Made by a program: the position numbers and the translations under genes
DNA from: Rhodothermales bacterium
GTDB taxonomy: Bacteria; Bacteroidota; Rhodothermia; Rhodothermales; Bin80
DNA: 36,398 nt
Reading direction: 5' to 3'
Assembly: GCA_012271205.1 (NCBI GenBank)
Contig: JAAXGT010000160.1
Location: 1-36,398 of the forward strand
Shown: positions 27,252 to 35,449 of the stretch, one piece after another
Numbering within the stretch: the first letter of the stretch is position 1
Layout of the letters: the number at the start of each line of letters is the position of its first letter
Notes under the pieces: model-generated
What the model was told of the DNA's origin: nothing
Database searches by the model: none
Seen by the model: only the letters and a program-made list of their open reading frames with translations

Positions 27252-27736
27252 CCCAGAAAGTGCAGCACGTACTTAATCTTGGCCGACTTGCCGGGGCCGA
27301 ATCCGGGCAGTCTCTGCAGCCGCTTTTGGATGGTCTCTATTGACGCCCCGTCGGCCCAGAGCCGGGACGCATCGCCCTCATATTCGTCCACGATGATTTG
27401 GGCGACCTGCCGTGTGTAGCCGGCCATCTTGTTAGCAAAGCGATGCACGGCCACCGGCTGGGCGAATAGTTCACGAAGCGAGCCTTCATCCATGTCCGCG
27501 ATACGCGCGAGGTCAAGATGTCCCAGGCGATCATACAGCCGCTTGGCCCCCATGAATGCGTATTCGGCACGAACACGCTGGTCGTAGAGCAGTCCCAACA
27601 AGGCTGCAGCGGCATGTGCTCTAAGGAAGGCGTCCTCATCCATATCGCCGGTAAGCGTACCTTCCGTGACGAAGCGGTCCATCATGCGGCGCAGCCCACC
27701 GCCGGCTTCACTGAAATCCAATGTGGAAATGGGCAT
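27218..27736 (-). CDS. HhH-GPD family protein (uncharacterised, base-excision-repair-like)
   Basis: 172 residues, close to the usual length of the small 'HhH-GPD-type base excision DNA repair' group. A helix-hairpin-helix is visible as LQRLPGFGPGKSAKI (about residues 142-156), with a long all-helical part before it (TGDMDEDAFLRAHAAAALLGLLYDQRV). The VDTHV-type aspartate of true glycosylases is missing, so catalytic activity is uncertain; this subfamily is usually listed as uncharacterised. It begins six bases after the cysS stop and so is probably co-transcribed with it. The 3' end overlaps the RND pump gene by 34 bases tail to tail. The ATG at 27736 gives a full-length protein. Confidence 0.8.
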   Translation of the reverse strand: MPISTLDFSEAGGGLRRMMDRFVTEGTLTGDMDEDAFLRAHAAAALLGLLYDQRVRAEYAFMGAKRLYDRLGHLDLARIADMDEGSLRELFAQPVAVHRFANKMAGYTRQVAQIIVDEYEGDASRLWADGASIETIQKRLQRLPGFGPGKSAKIKYVLHFLGYRDFAGEGRM

Positions 27737-27742
27737 GGTTTA

Positions 27743-29284
27743 TCAGATTTGACTCTTCCGTTGCCAAGTCGTGCCTTCCGGCGTATCCCGGATTTCAACA
27801 TTCAGGGCCAGTAGTTCATCTCGGAGTTGGTCTGCTCGCTCAAAGTTGCGTGCCTGCCGTGCAGCGTTTCGCGCTGCAATCAAGGCTTCAACTTTTTTTG
27901 CAAAAGGGTTGCCAACCATAAGGTCGCCATTGTCTGTTGGAGGGGCGCCTGACGTAGTATCTATGGGATCCAGCGTATTCGTACCGACCACCGGGCCAAA
28001 AGAAACTATACCCAATAGATCATTGATCCGATCCAGGAACTGAAGAGCGCTGTCGGCGGACGCACGACTCATACTGTTAAGACGCGATCGGATGAGCTTG
28101 GCGCCATCAAGTGCGTAGGCTATGGCCAGTGGGGTATTGAGATCGTCCAGCATGGCGGCCAACATGTGTCCATAAATCTCTTCCAGAGAAGTTCCCAAAT
28201 TGTCTTTACCCGCGACGTTGGCTTTGGCGGTCCGTTCAACTTCACTGGCTGTATTGCGCCAACGCTCCAGATGGCGCTCGCTATCTCTAAGAGTTGCAAA
28301 TGTAAAGTTGAAAGGCTTGCGGTACTGACCGCTGATGAGGGCCAATCGCAACGCCAAGGGATTCACACGGCGTCCGGCAACGAGATCACGCACCGTGTGA
28401 AAGTTGCCGTGTCGTTTGGACATCTTTTGGCCTTCGACCTGCAAGAATCGCGTGTGCACCCAGTGGTTCGCAAAGGGTCTGCCGGACAGGCTTTCGGCCT
28501 GTGCGATTTCGCATTCGTGATGGGGGAAGATCAGGTCTTCGCCTCCGGTGTGCAGGTCAATGGTCTCGCCGAGGTAGGCCTGTGCCATGACCGAGCATTC
28601 TATATGCCATCCTGGGAACCCCCACCCCCAGGGGCTGTGCCACTGCATGAGGTGTTCGGAGTCCTTCTTCCAGAGTGCAAAATCCCGCGGGTCACGCTTT
28701 TCTTCATCCAACACTACATTGCGCACGGCTTGTTCGAGGGCTTCCGCGGCCAAATTGCCGGAAAGTTTTCCGTAACCTGCATATTGGGCTACAGAAAAAT
28801 ATACCCCCTGTGGTGTCTCGTAGGCGGCGCCCTGAGAGAGTAACGCTTCGATGGTCCGTATTTGTTCACGTACGTGCTCGGTGGCCCTTGGACGCACGTC
28901 CGGCTCGATCAAATTGAGCGTTTGCCAGTCCTCAAGCAATGCCCCAGTATAGTGGCGTGCCAAATCCCATACGTTCGCGAAGCGCTGGCCTTCCTTGGAC
29001 CGGAGTGCTCGGGTCATACGATCCTCTCCGGAAGGATCTACAGTGTCGTCGTCTGTAAGGTGTCCAACATCGGTAATGTTCGTAACGTAGGTCGTTTTCC
29101 AGCCGATAGCACGGGCGGTACGCAGTATTAAATCCGCCGTAAGAAAGGAGCGGAAATTCCCGATGTGCGCATAGGAATACACGGTCGGTCCACAAGCATA
29201 GAATCGCAAATGTCGCTCCTGTACGGGTACCAAGGGCTCCACTTGTCGGGTCAGGGTATTGTACAGCCGGAATTGGTCAGACAT
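27743..29284 (-). CDS. cysS: Cysteinyl-tRNA synthetase
   Basis: 513 residues, a class I synthetase. The HIGH-type motif is HIGN at residues 40-43, preceded by the zinc-binding FYACGPTVYSYA with C31. Further zinc ligands are in GFPGWHIECS and FPHHECEIAQ. The second signature is KMSKRHGNF (around residue 275). The C-terminal domain contains DDLNTPLAIAYA and NFERADQLRDELLALNVEIRDTPEG, both standard. The enzyme attaches cysteine to tRNA-Cys in the cytoplasm. The gene sits only 41 bases after the tagaturonate reductase gene on the same strand, at the end of a sugar-acid transport and catabolism run, an unusual place for a housekeeping gene. No obvious separate promoter was identified in that gap. 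Confidence 0.97.
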   Translation of the reverse strand: MSDQFRLYNTLTRQVEPLVPVQERHLRFYACGPTVYSYAHIGNFRSFLTADLILRTARAIGWKTTYVTNITDVGHLTDDDTVDPSGEDRMTRALRSKEGQRFANVWDLARHYTGALLEDWQTLNLIEPDVRPRATEHVREQIRTIEALLSQGAAYETPQGVYFSVAQYAGYGKLSGNLAAEALEQAVRNVVLDEEKRDPRDFALWKKDSEHLMQWHSPWGWGFPGWHIECSVMAQAYLGETIDLHTGGEDLIFPHHECEIAQAESLSGRPFANHWVHTRFLQVEGQKMSKRHGNFHTVRDLVAGRRVNPLALRLALISGQYRKPFNFTFATLRDSERHLERWRNTASEVERTAKANVAGKDNLGTSLEEIYGHMLAAMLDDLNTPLAIAYALDGAKLIRSRLNSMSRASADSALQFLDRINDLLGIVSFGPVVGTNTLDPIDTTSGAPPTDNGDLMVGNPFAKKVEALIAARNAARQARNFERADQLRDELLALNVEIRDTPEGTTWQRKSQI

Positions 29285-29325
29285 ACGGCATTACAGACAG
29301 GGCCCGTCAAACGAAGGCTCTTACG

Positions 29326-30759
29326 CTATGTGCCCAAAAGCGCGGCTTCGGGTCCTTCTTCCAGTAATGTTGTCAAGCTGGCGCCTACAGCACCGGCAAA
29401 GCCAGGCAGCTCGGTCAGATCTGCATTCCAGAGGTCGTAGCTGGAGAGCACCTCATGCACAAATCGATCCACTTCAACGGCATCCCGGGGCCACCAGTCC
29501 AGAAAGCGTGCTGCTTGCACATCGCAAATGGCATAGGATCTTTGGTGCATCGATCCATACACCACATCATCCTCTTTCTTTATTCCGCGCATGAAGCGCA
29601 GCCACGCTGCGAAGCCCAGTGCAATGCGTCGGGGAGCTTGTTGCCGGCCACGTTGGCCGTAGTAGTCCTGCAGTGTAGGCACGACGCGATGGCGCATTTT
29701 TGAAGTTGAATGCAAGGTAATGTCCAAAAGTCGGTGGTACATGAAAGGATTGCGCCAGCGCTCCAGAACTTCATCGATATACGGTCCAACGGTCGCGGGA
29801 TCAACATCGAGCACGGGGCCGATTTCTTCACGTAGCAGGTGCTCAATAAATGAACTCACAAGCGGGTGACGCATGTTGTCCAGCACGGTCACGCAACCGG
29901 TCAAAAGACCAACCGGGACGGTCAGTGTGTGTCCGCCGTTCAGGAGCCGGATCTTGCGCATGCGATACGGTGCAATGTCGCGTGTCACAATTACACCCGG
30001 GTCACCAGCAAAGCCGAGTCGCTCGGCCAGGGACTCGTCGCCTTCGATTGCCCACAGGCGGTAGGGTTCCGCGACGGTAATCAGCGGATCACGCAGTCCC
30101 AGTTTCGCATACGCCAATTCCAGTTCGGAGTCGCCAGGTAGCCCCGGTACAATCCGATCAACGAGCGTATTGCAGAATGTGTTGGCCTCCTGTAACCACG
30201 TCATAAACTGGTCTCCAAGAGACCACAAGCGCGCCTGTATGAATACGAGTTCACGCAGACAGTCTCCATTGTTATGGACCAGTTCGCAGGGCAGGATAAC
30301 GAGCCCTGCATCAGAACTGTAGTCAAAATGAATGGCTCGCGCATGCAGCAGTGCGGTCAGCCGGGCCGGAAATGAAACGGGCTTCTCCAACCTGTCGTCC
30401 TCCTGCAAGGTCAGGCCGATCTCTGTTGTATTGGAAATAACCACCTCCAGATCGGGACTGCGTGCCAGTTCGAGCACGTGGGGCCACTGTGAATTCGCGG
30501 CCAGGACCCGGCTTACGGCCCGCACAGTGTCCAGTTGGTCTATGGTTTGTCCACCTGAATGCCCACGTGTCCATAGAGCGTAGCACCCCTTCTGCGCATT
30601 GAGTAGTTCTGCGCGGCCGCTGTTGGTGGAGGCCACCATGACAATCTGGCCATTAAACTCTTCCTTTTGGTTGGCTGTATCGATAAAGAAGTCAGCGAAG
30701 GCACGCAAGAATCGCCCGGTGCCAAACTGAAGGACTTTCTCAGGAAGCGGGTTATTCAT
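29326..30759 (-). CDS. uxaB: Tagaturonate reductase (altronate oxidoreductase), mannitol dehydrogenase family
   Basis: 477 residues from the ATG at 30759; the open frame extends to 30951, but that overlaps the DctM gene and adds a non-family tail. The N-terminus KVLQFGTGRFLRAFADFFID is the FGxGxFxRA nucleotide-binding motif of the long-chain polyol dehydrogenases, and this spelling is typical of UxaB. The catalytic region IRLLNGGHTLTVPVGLLTG (about 268-286) has the conserved Lys, Asn and His (K.R.LNG.H). UxaB of E. coli is 483 residues and reduces D-tagaturonate to D-altronate with NADH in galacturonate catabolism. The start is five bases after the DctM stop. No uxaA (altronate dehydratase) or uxaC (uronate isomerase) is in the window, so the rest of the pathway lies elsewhere or is done by the KduI/IolB-like enzyme. 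Confidence 0.9.
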   Translation of the reverse strand: MNNPLPEKVLQFGTGRFLRAFADFFIDTANQKEEFNGQIVMVASTNSGRAELLNAQKGCYALWTRGHSGGQTIDQLDTVRAVSRVLAANSQWPHVLELARSPDLEVVISNTTEIGLTLQEDDRLEKPVSFPARLTALLHARAIHFDYSSDAGLVILPCELVHNNGDCLRELVFIQARLWSLGDQFMTWLQEANTFCNTLVDRIVPGLPGDSELELAYAKLGLRDPLITVAEPYRLWAIEGDESLAERLGFAGDPGVIVTRDIAPYRMRKIRLLNGGHTLTVPVGLLTGCVTVLDNMRHPLVSSFIEHLLREEIGPVLDVDPATVGPYIDEVLERWRNPFMYHRLLDITLHSTSKMRHRVVPTLQDYYGQRGRQQAPRRIALGFAAWLRFMRGIKKEDDVVYGSMHQRSYAICDVQAARFLDWWPRDAVEVDRFVHEVLSSYDLWNADLTELPGFAGAVGASLTTLLEEGPEAALLGT

Positions 30760-30764
30760 GGTTG

Positions 30765-32063
30765 TTACTGCAGGAAGAAGTCCGGCAGCCAAAGGCTCAG
30801 GCCTGGTACATAAGTGACCACTAGGAGCGATAAAATCATTGCGATAAAGAGTGGCAACAGTGGCCTGGTCACGCTGGCGATGGAGGTCTTGGCAACGCCC
30901 ACGCCTACAAACAGAATGCTGCCCACAGGGGGAGTGCAGAGCCCGATGCAAAGATTGAGCACCATGATGATGCCGAAGTGAATCGGGTCCAGCCCCATGG
31001 CTGTGGCGATCGGCAAAAAGATCGGCGTGAAGATTAAAACAGCTGGTGTGATATCCATAAAAGTCCCCACGCAGAGCAGGATTACATTAATGAGCAGCAG
31101 TACGAGTATGTGGCTGTCCGTAAGTGATACTAGTGCTTCCGTCAAAGACTGCGGGATATTTACGTAAGCCATAATCCATGACATGCCGACGGATGTGCCA
31201 ATAAGCAGCAGTACAACAGCGGTCGTTGTGCTGGATTCAACGAGAATTCCGGGCAAATCGCGCGGCGAAATCTCACGATAAATGAACGCGAGCACGAGGG
31301 CGTAGAGCACAGCTATTGCTGCAGCTTCGGTAGCCGTAAAGACCCCCGCCACTATACCGCCCATGACCACAATAAGCAGAGAAAGGCTGGGAAGGGCGTC
31401 CAGGAAGCGCCATAGAATTTGAGGTATACCTGCGCCCTTTGACGTCGGAGTATATCCCCGCCGCAATGCGATGACACCGGCTACCACCATCAAGGAGAGC
31501 CCTACTAAAATGCCGGGCAGATATCCGGCTAAAAACAGGGCTGCGATGGAGACCCCGCCGCTGGCTAGCGAGTACACGATTAAGATGTTGCTGGGAGGGA
31601 TTATGAGCCCGGTTGTGGCGGCGGTAATGTTGACGGCAGCGGCAAAGTCCCGGTTATAGCCATCCTTCTCCATTTGTGGAGACATGATCCCTCCGACCGC
31701 TGAGGCCGCCGCGACGGCTGATCCGGAAATCGCCCCGAAAAGCATGGAGGCCAGAATGTTGATGTGCGCAAGTCCCCCTGGCAACAGTCCTAGAAGTGAT
31801 CGCGCGAAGTCAATCAGACGCCGCGCCATGCCCCCCCGATTCATAATCTGGCCGGCCAGAATAAAAAAGGGAATGGCGAGCAGGGCAAAACTGTCGAGTC
31901 CGGTCGCAATGCGTTGAGCTTGGGTAGTAACGGCAGGCAGAGCCCCCATGCTGACCAACATCGTGGCTAATGTAGCCAAGCCGATGCTGTAAGCGATTGG
32001 CACGCCGAGGATCAATAGAAACGCAAATGTGCAAACCAAAACAAGGACATCCACCACTTCCAT
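30765..32063 (-). CDS. TRAP transporter large membrane subunit (DctM/SiaM type)
   Basis: 432 residues, all hydrophobic segments joined by short loops, normal for DctM (about 12 helices). Family blocks seen include LAIPFFILAGQIMNRGGMAR near the N-terminus, a SGSAVAAASAVGGIMSPQM segment, GLIIPPSNILIVYSLASGG, and GLCTPPVGSILFVGVG near the end. This subunit forms the sodium-coupled path of the tripartite ATP-independent periplasmic transporter. The start codon overlaps the DctQ stop by one base (TAATG), so the two are translationally coupled. Its neighbours (UxaB, KduI/IolB-like) point to a hexuronate or related sugar acid as cargo. A separate DctM, unfused to DctQ, is the common layout. Confidence 0.93.
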   Translation of the reverse strand: MEVVDVLVLVCTFAFLLILGVPIAYSIGLATLATMLVSMGALPAVTTQAQRIATGLDSFALLAIPFFILAGQIMNRGGMARRLIDFARSLLGLLPGGLAHINILASMLFGAISGSAVAAASAVGGIMSPQMEKDGYNRDFAAAVNITAATTGLIIPPSNILIVYSLASGGVSIAALFLAGYLPGILVGLSLMVVAGVIALRRGYTPTSKGAGIPQILWRFLDALPSLSLLIVVMGGIVAGVFTATEAAAIAVLYALVLAFIYREISPRDLPGILVESSTTTAVVLLLIGTSVGMSWIMAYVNIPQSLTEALVSLTDSHILVLLLINVILLCVGTFMDITPAVLIFTPIFLPIATAMGLDPIHFGIIMVLNLCIGLCTPPVGSILFVGVGVAKTSIASVTRPLLPLFIAMILSLLVVTYVPGLSLWLPDFFLQ

Positions 32064-32533
32064 TACTTGCGCAATTCCGTTTTCAGGTCCATTACCGCAT
32101 AGAAGGCGATAAGAACCCCGCTAATGGGTACCGCCAGATACACGTATCCCAAGGGCAGTTGCAGACTGGCAGAGGTTTGTCCCAGCTTGAGCATGACCCA
32201 AACAAGCCGGGTGCCCCCTCCGAACAGAGCCACCAGTGCGAACAGCAGTGTGCAAATACCAATTGCCAGGCGAAGTGTGCGAGCCCGCATCCCAGTCAGC
32301 TTATTGGGCAGTAGGTCAACGGCCAGATGCAAGCCACGCCCAGCTGCGTAGGCTGCTCCAATGAGCCCAACCCAAATCATGAGGTAGCGGGCGAGCTCCT
32401 CCGTCCACGAACTTGGGTCAGCCAAGATGAAACGGGTGAACACCTGCCAGAGGACATCGACCACGAGCGTGGCCATAAGTATGGCCACAAAGGTGGCAAG
32501 TGCCTTATCCACGATCTCACGCGTGCGATGCAT
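32063..32533 (-). CDS. TRAP transporter small membrane subunit (DctQ type)
   Basis: 156 residues, the normal DctQ size, with four predicted helices. The second contains the family segment WTEELARYLMIWVGLIGAAYAAGRGLHLAVDLL, in which EE.aRy...w..liGaa.A...g.H...D is the diagnostic DctQ pattern. It partners DctM in the inner membrane. The start is two bases after the DctP stop and the stop overlaps the DctM start. Confidence 0.92.
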   Translation of the reverse strand: MHRTREIVDKALATFVAILMATLVVDVLWQVFTRFILADPSSWTEELARYLMIWVGLIGAAYAAGRGLHLAVDLLPNKLTGMRARTLRLAIGICTLLFALVALFGGGTRLVWVMLKLGQTSASLQLPLGYVYLAVPISGVLIAFYAVMDLKTELRK

Positions 32534-32535
32534 TA

Positions 32536-33510
32536 TTACTCGCCGAGGGCCTGAATACGCTGTATAAGCCCGTAGATTTCCGGCTCATCCCGGTAGCTTT
32601 CGTATATGTCGGCAACCCGCTCGGCGAAGGGTAATTTATCAGGATAGATTACTTCGACCCCGGCTTCGCGCACGTTGTTAAGTGCTTCTTGTGTGGCTTT
32701 TCGCCAAAGCCCTTTCTGGTATTCGGCTGACTCCAGTGCTGCTTCTTGGATCCAGACTCGCTGTTGCTCGGACAGGCGCTTCCAAATGATGGTGCTGATC
32801 AGGAGCACGTCGGGTATGCCCGTGTGTTCATCCAGCGCATAATATTTGCAGACTTCGTAATGACGTGAGGTGAAGAAGGATGGCGGGTTGTTTTCAGCCC
32901 CGTCGACGACCCCCTGTTGCAGGGCTGTATACAACTCTCCCCAAGAAATGGGTGTGGCTGAACCACCCAAGCTGTTGACCATCTGCACTTGTGTGGTGCT
33001 CTCAAGGGTTCGGATCTTGAGACCATTCAAATCTTCCGGCGAGCGAATCGGGCGATCCTTCGTATAGAAACTGCGGCTGCCGGCATCATAGTAGGTAAGG
33101 CCCCGCAAGTAGTAGGGTTGGCTTGACAGGAGGATTTCGCGGCCGATTGCGCCGTCCAGCACCTCAAAGCGGTGAGCTTCATCCCTAAACAAGTACGGCA
33201 GACTGAGGACCTTGTAATGAGGGGCAAAGCCTTCCAGCACGGCGGAGGCGACCTTGGTCATGCCCAGGCTGCCGAGTTGCAACAGTTCAAGCAGTTGCCG
33301 CTCGGTGCCGAGCTGCTGGCTGGGATAAATCTGCACCTGAAGGGTCCCACCGGATTTGTCGTGGACACGCTCCTGCAGGTACACCATGGCTTGGTGTACG
33401 GGATGATTGGTGTCCAGTCCGTGTCCCAGTTTGATGGTCTGGACGGTGCCGTCCCGTGAGCAGCCTGCCAAAAGCAGTATGGCCAAGAGCCACCAGCGCA
33501 CCCTTACCAT
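32536..33510 (-). CDS. TRAP transporter substrate-binding protein (DctP type), lipoprotein
   Basis: 324 residues from the ATG at 33510, chosen because it gives a clean lipoprotein signal (RWWLLAILLLAGC, C17). The frame extends to 33585, but that part overlaps the isomerase gene. The binding protein shows LGHGLDTNHPVHQAMVYLQE, then GTLQVQIYPSQQLGTERQLLE, the LKIRTLES substrate-Arg region (the Arg that pairs with a carboxylate in DctP proteins), and SWGELYTALQQGVVDGAENNP. It delivers a carboxylate ligand to DctQM. Given UxaB and the KduI/IolB-like gene, a hexuronate or unsaturated-uronate product is the likely ligand, which is an inference. The lipid anchor would hold it at the outer face of the inner membrane. 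Its start overlaps the isomerase gene end by seven bases. Confidence 0.9.
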   Translation of the reverse strand: MVRVRWWLLAILLLAGCSRDGTVQTIKLGHGLDTNHPVHQAMVYLQERVHDKSGGTLQVQIYPSQQLGTERQLLELLQLGSLGMTKVASAVLEGFAPHYKVLSLPYLFRDEAHRFEVLDGAIGREILLSSQPYYLRGLTYYDAGSRSFYTKDRPIRSPEDLNGLKIRTLESTTQVQMVNSLGGSATPISWGELYTALQQGVVDGAENNPPSFFTSRHYEVCKYYALDEHTGIPDVLLISTIIWKRLSEQQRVWIQEAALESAEYQKGLWRKATQEALNNVREAGVEVIYPDKLPFAERVADIYESYRDEPEIYGLIQRIQALGE

Positions 33511-34445
33511 TCGTTCTCGTAGCCAGGTCGAGTGACTATCTGCGCCCAGTCCCGCACGTTTTCTGTGTAGGCGCCAAGGCACCACACGAACATGAAATCC
33601 ACGGCCGGGGGCGCAATCGTGTCGTGATAATTCGGGGTCACGTTAATAGCTTGCTCGTCGAAAACATGCACGTACGTGTTTACAGGTTCAGGGGGACGGG
33701 AACAGTTTTGAAGCACGTAGGGCGTGTCGCCGGGAATGTCGGAGGCGCAGCGAAAGTGGTAGATCTCTTCCTTAGCATTGGGCCCTAGGCCGCTGGGTCC
33801 GTCTGGTCCGTGGAAGTGTGGGGGATAGCTGCCCACGCCGCCTGTCTGCTGCATGTACGTATCGCCAAAGAGTAGCCGGCAAGCGTCAATGTTCTGGTCC
33901 ACGAGTTTGTACACGGTGCGTCGCGACATGGGTCGCTTGGTACCGACATCAGCTGCCAGTTTGGTGCCTTCGATATCTGCATGGCGCACCATGACTGTAG
34001 GGTAGCGGGTGTGACACTCTGTAGCGCGGTATTCACTCACATCACACAGGGTGTCTACGCAGCTGAGGGTCACGCGCTCACCAAGCCCGGCATAGACCAG
34101 ATCTCCCATGCCGAGAACGAAGTCGCCTCCGGAAGTTTCGACGTGAATCTGGCCCCGGTTCACGTAAAAGATGGCCTCTTCAGTTTGCGGAAGTGTCACC
34201 GTGACGGGCCTGTATGATGGCTTCTCCGGGTTCAGAGCAATGCGCGCCATGCGCAAGTACCGGAAGGTGGAATTATCCGCTGTGATTATCTCCGCCCGCG
34301 CATTCAGGACGGGGCGCGCGTTGAATAGCTCCACTGTGCGCAGCGTAGCGGACCCAGGCACGACAGCCTGGCCGTCAATACGGCGATCCGCAGGTGCGAC
34401 CGGACTGGTCGACACGAAGGGACAAATGATACGAGAGGAAATCAT
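33504..34445 (-). CDS. KduI/IolB-family cupin isomerase (uronate isomerase-like)
   Basis: 313 residues from the ATG at 34445, which gives a clean family-like N-terminus; the open frame runs to 34655 without family sequence. The protein is a bicupin of the KduI/IolB superfamily. The C-terminal cupin has YPPHFHGPDG (H210, H212), then a glycine-rich insert before KEEIYHF (E226/E227), and a later H274 in PNYHDTIAPP: the likely four metal ligands. KduI normally has PPHTHDRR.E with no insert, and IolB has YPPHKHD, also close to EE.YYYR. Features of both are present (EEIYHFRC is IolB-like, FDEQAINV..NYH KduI-like), so the exact reaction is open. KduI interconverts 5-keto-4-deoxyuronate with its isomer and has also been linked to galacturonate/glucuronate conversion. 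It is probably the first gene of the uronate run. Confidence 0.75.
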   Translation of the reverse strand: MISSRIICPFVSTSPVAPADRRIDGQAVVPGSATLRTVELFNARPVLNARAEIITADNSTFRYLRMARIALNPEKPSYRPVTVTLPQTEEAIFYVNRGQIHVETSGGDFVLGMGDLVYAGLGERVTLSCVDTLCDVSEYRATECHTRYPTVMVRHADIEGTKLAADVGTKRPMSRRTVYKLVDQNIDACRLLFGDTYMQQTGGVGSYPPHFHGPDGPSGLGPNAKEEIYHFRCASDIPGDTPYVLQNCSRPPEPVNTYVHVFDEQAINVTPNYHDTIAPPAVDFMFVWCLGAYTENVRDWAQIVTRPGYENEW

Positions 34446-34868
34446 GTGTTCGTGGTCCGGAGATTCTGGTAAATGCTTTAAGGTGCTACAAGATCGAATA
34501 CCAAGGCAACTGATATTCCAGTCCATAGGATTTTGCACAAAAAATTTCCCCCATGACTGTAGCCCTACTGTGCTGTAAAAACGAAAACAGCTGAATCGAT
34601 GACCAAAGAAAGGCCACTGCCTATGGTCAGGTTGCGAGGCAACCCATTCCACCAACCCCAGACGATGACCGGATGGAGAAGATAAAGCTTGACCCTAAAA
34701 CTTGGAAGCAGCTTTTGACGCACGTATGGAATGCGGGATGGGACGCCGAGATGACCGGGCATACTGGTGCCGCACGCGACTAGGTTCCGAACAGTCTGCT
34801 CCCACCGTTCTGTGTAGTGCCATAAGGACCCAAAATGGTCCTATGTACGCTAGAATCAGCAATGGTTG
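34446..34868. other. Region between the helicase remnant and the isomerase gene
   Basis: About 420 bases probably containing the promoter of the uronate run (upstream of 34445). A plus-strand frame of 36 codons (34673-34783; ATGGAG start) translates to a protein-like KLDPKTWKQLLTHVWNAG followed by WDAEMTGHTG; the AGW..E.TG pattern recalls the small HicA-like fold, but the frame is too short to assign. It could be a decay product. No tRNA or clear terminator was seen. Confidence 0.35.
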
Positions 34869-35425
34869 TTAAGCCTCAGTCAGCAGGATCTCGGGAGGAT
34901 TCTTCGCGCTTCGCTCCCGATCCTTGTTCGATTCCTGCCCGGTATGGGGTGAAAGACACAGGCTCCTTGTCCTCGCCTCAGTCGAGCCCCAAGAATCTGT
35001 GCAATTTCTCGAGTTGACTGTTACACAGTGCGTTCATCGGATAGACGACAATAGCGGTGATGCTTCTATGTGCATCAACAGTCTTTTTCTGGTGCAACAC
35101 GTAACTTTGACCACGCCATGCGACTCTCGATGACGTCGGCCTGTTGTTTGCACAGTCGCAGGCGCTTGCCAAGGGTTTCGTTTATCTGTTTGACCTGAAA
35201 ACCCTCGTACATTCCTCGTTGAGCATGCCTCCGACACAAGATCATCGATGTGTCCACCCGGTGCGTAGTTGGGGTGCAACTGGACGAGCGGTATAGGGCA
35301 AAAGCGGTTCCTGTGTAAACTTCATTAACGGCCTGGCGAATGTCTTCCGCCCGGATGGGCGTGAAGCTTTGGAAGAAACGTTCGTAGTCGGAAACAAGCT
35401 CCTCGCGGAACGCGAAGTCGTCCAT
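34869..35425 (-). pseudogene. Shattered N-terminal remnant of a large DEAD/DEAH helicase
   Basis: The frame starting at the ATG at 35425 reads MDDFAFREELVSDYERFF, then SFTPIRAEDIRQAVNEV, the typical start of a large superfamily 2 helicase of the kind carrying DUF1998. It then shifts frame to PLVQLHPNYAPGGHIDDLV, again to MLNEECTRVFR, back to LRLCKQQADVIES, then to SYVL, where motif I (Walker A, GTGSGKS) should follow but the sequence goes straight to VDAH, indicating a short deletion. ITAIVVYPMNALCNSQLEK (motif Ia) follows intact. An in-frame TGA interrupts at 34978, and one more frame gives GQESNKDRE and PPEILLT before ending at 34869. The ATPase cannot be functional. These helicases often sit in defence or mobile islands, so the remnant may mark a lost island. 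Confidence 0.7.
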
Positions 35426-35449
35426 CAGACTCTCTCCGAAACATCGGCA

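Noticed and set aside
28166-28843. 225-codon plus-strand frame
   Set aside because: Antisense to cysS, no domain, no regular start context.
30760-30951. Longer N-terminus for tagaturonate reductase
   Set aside because: The extra 64 residues overlap the DctM coding sequence and do not resemble the UxaB family; the ATG at 30759 gives the expected length.
34446-34655. Longer N-terminus for the KduI/IolB-like protein
   Set aside because: The extra 70 residues have no family similarity; the ATG at 34445 gives a normal family start.
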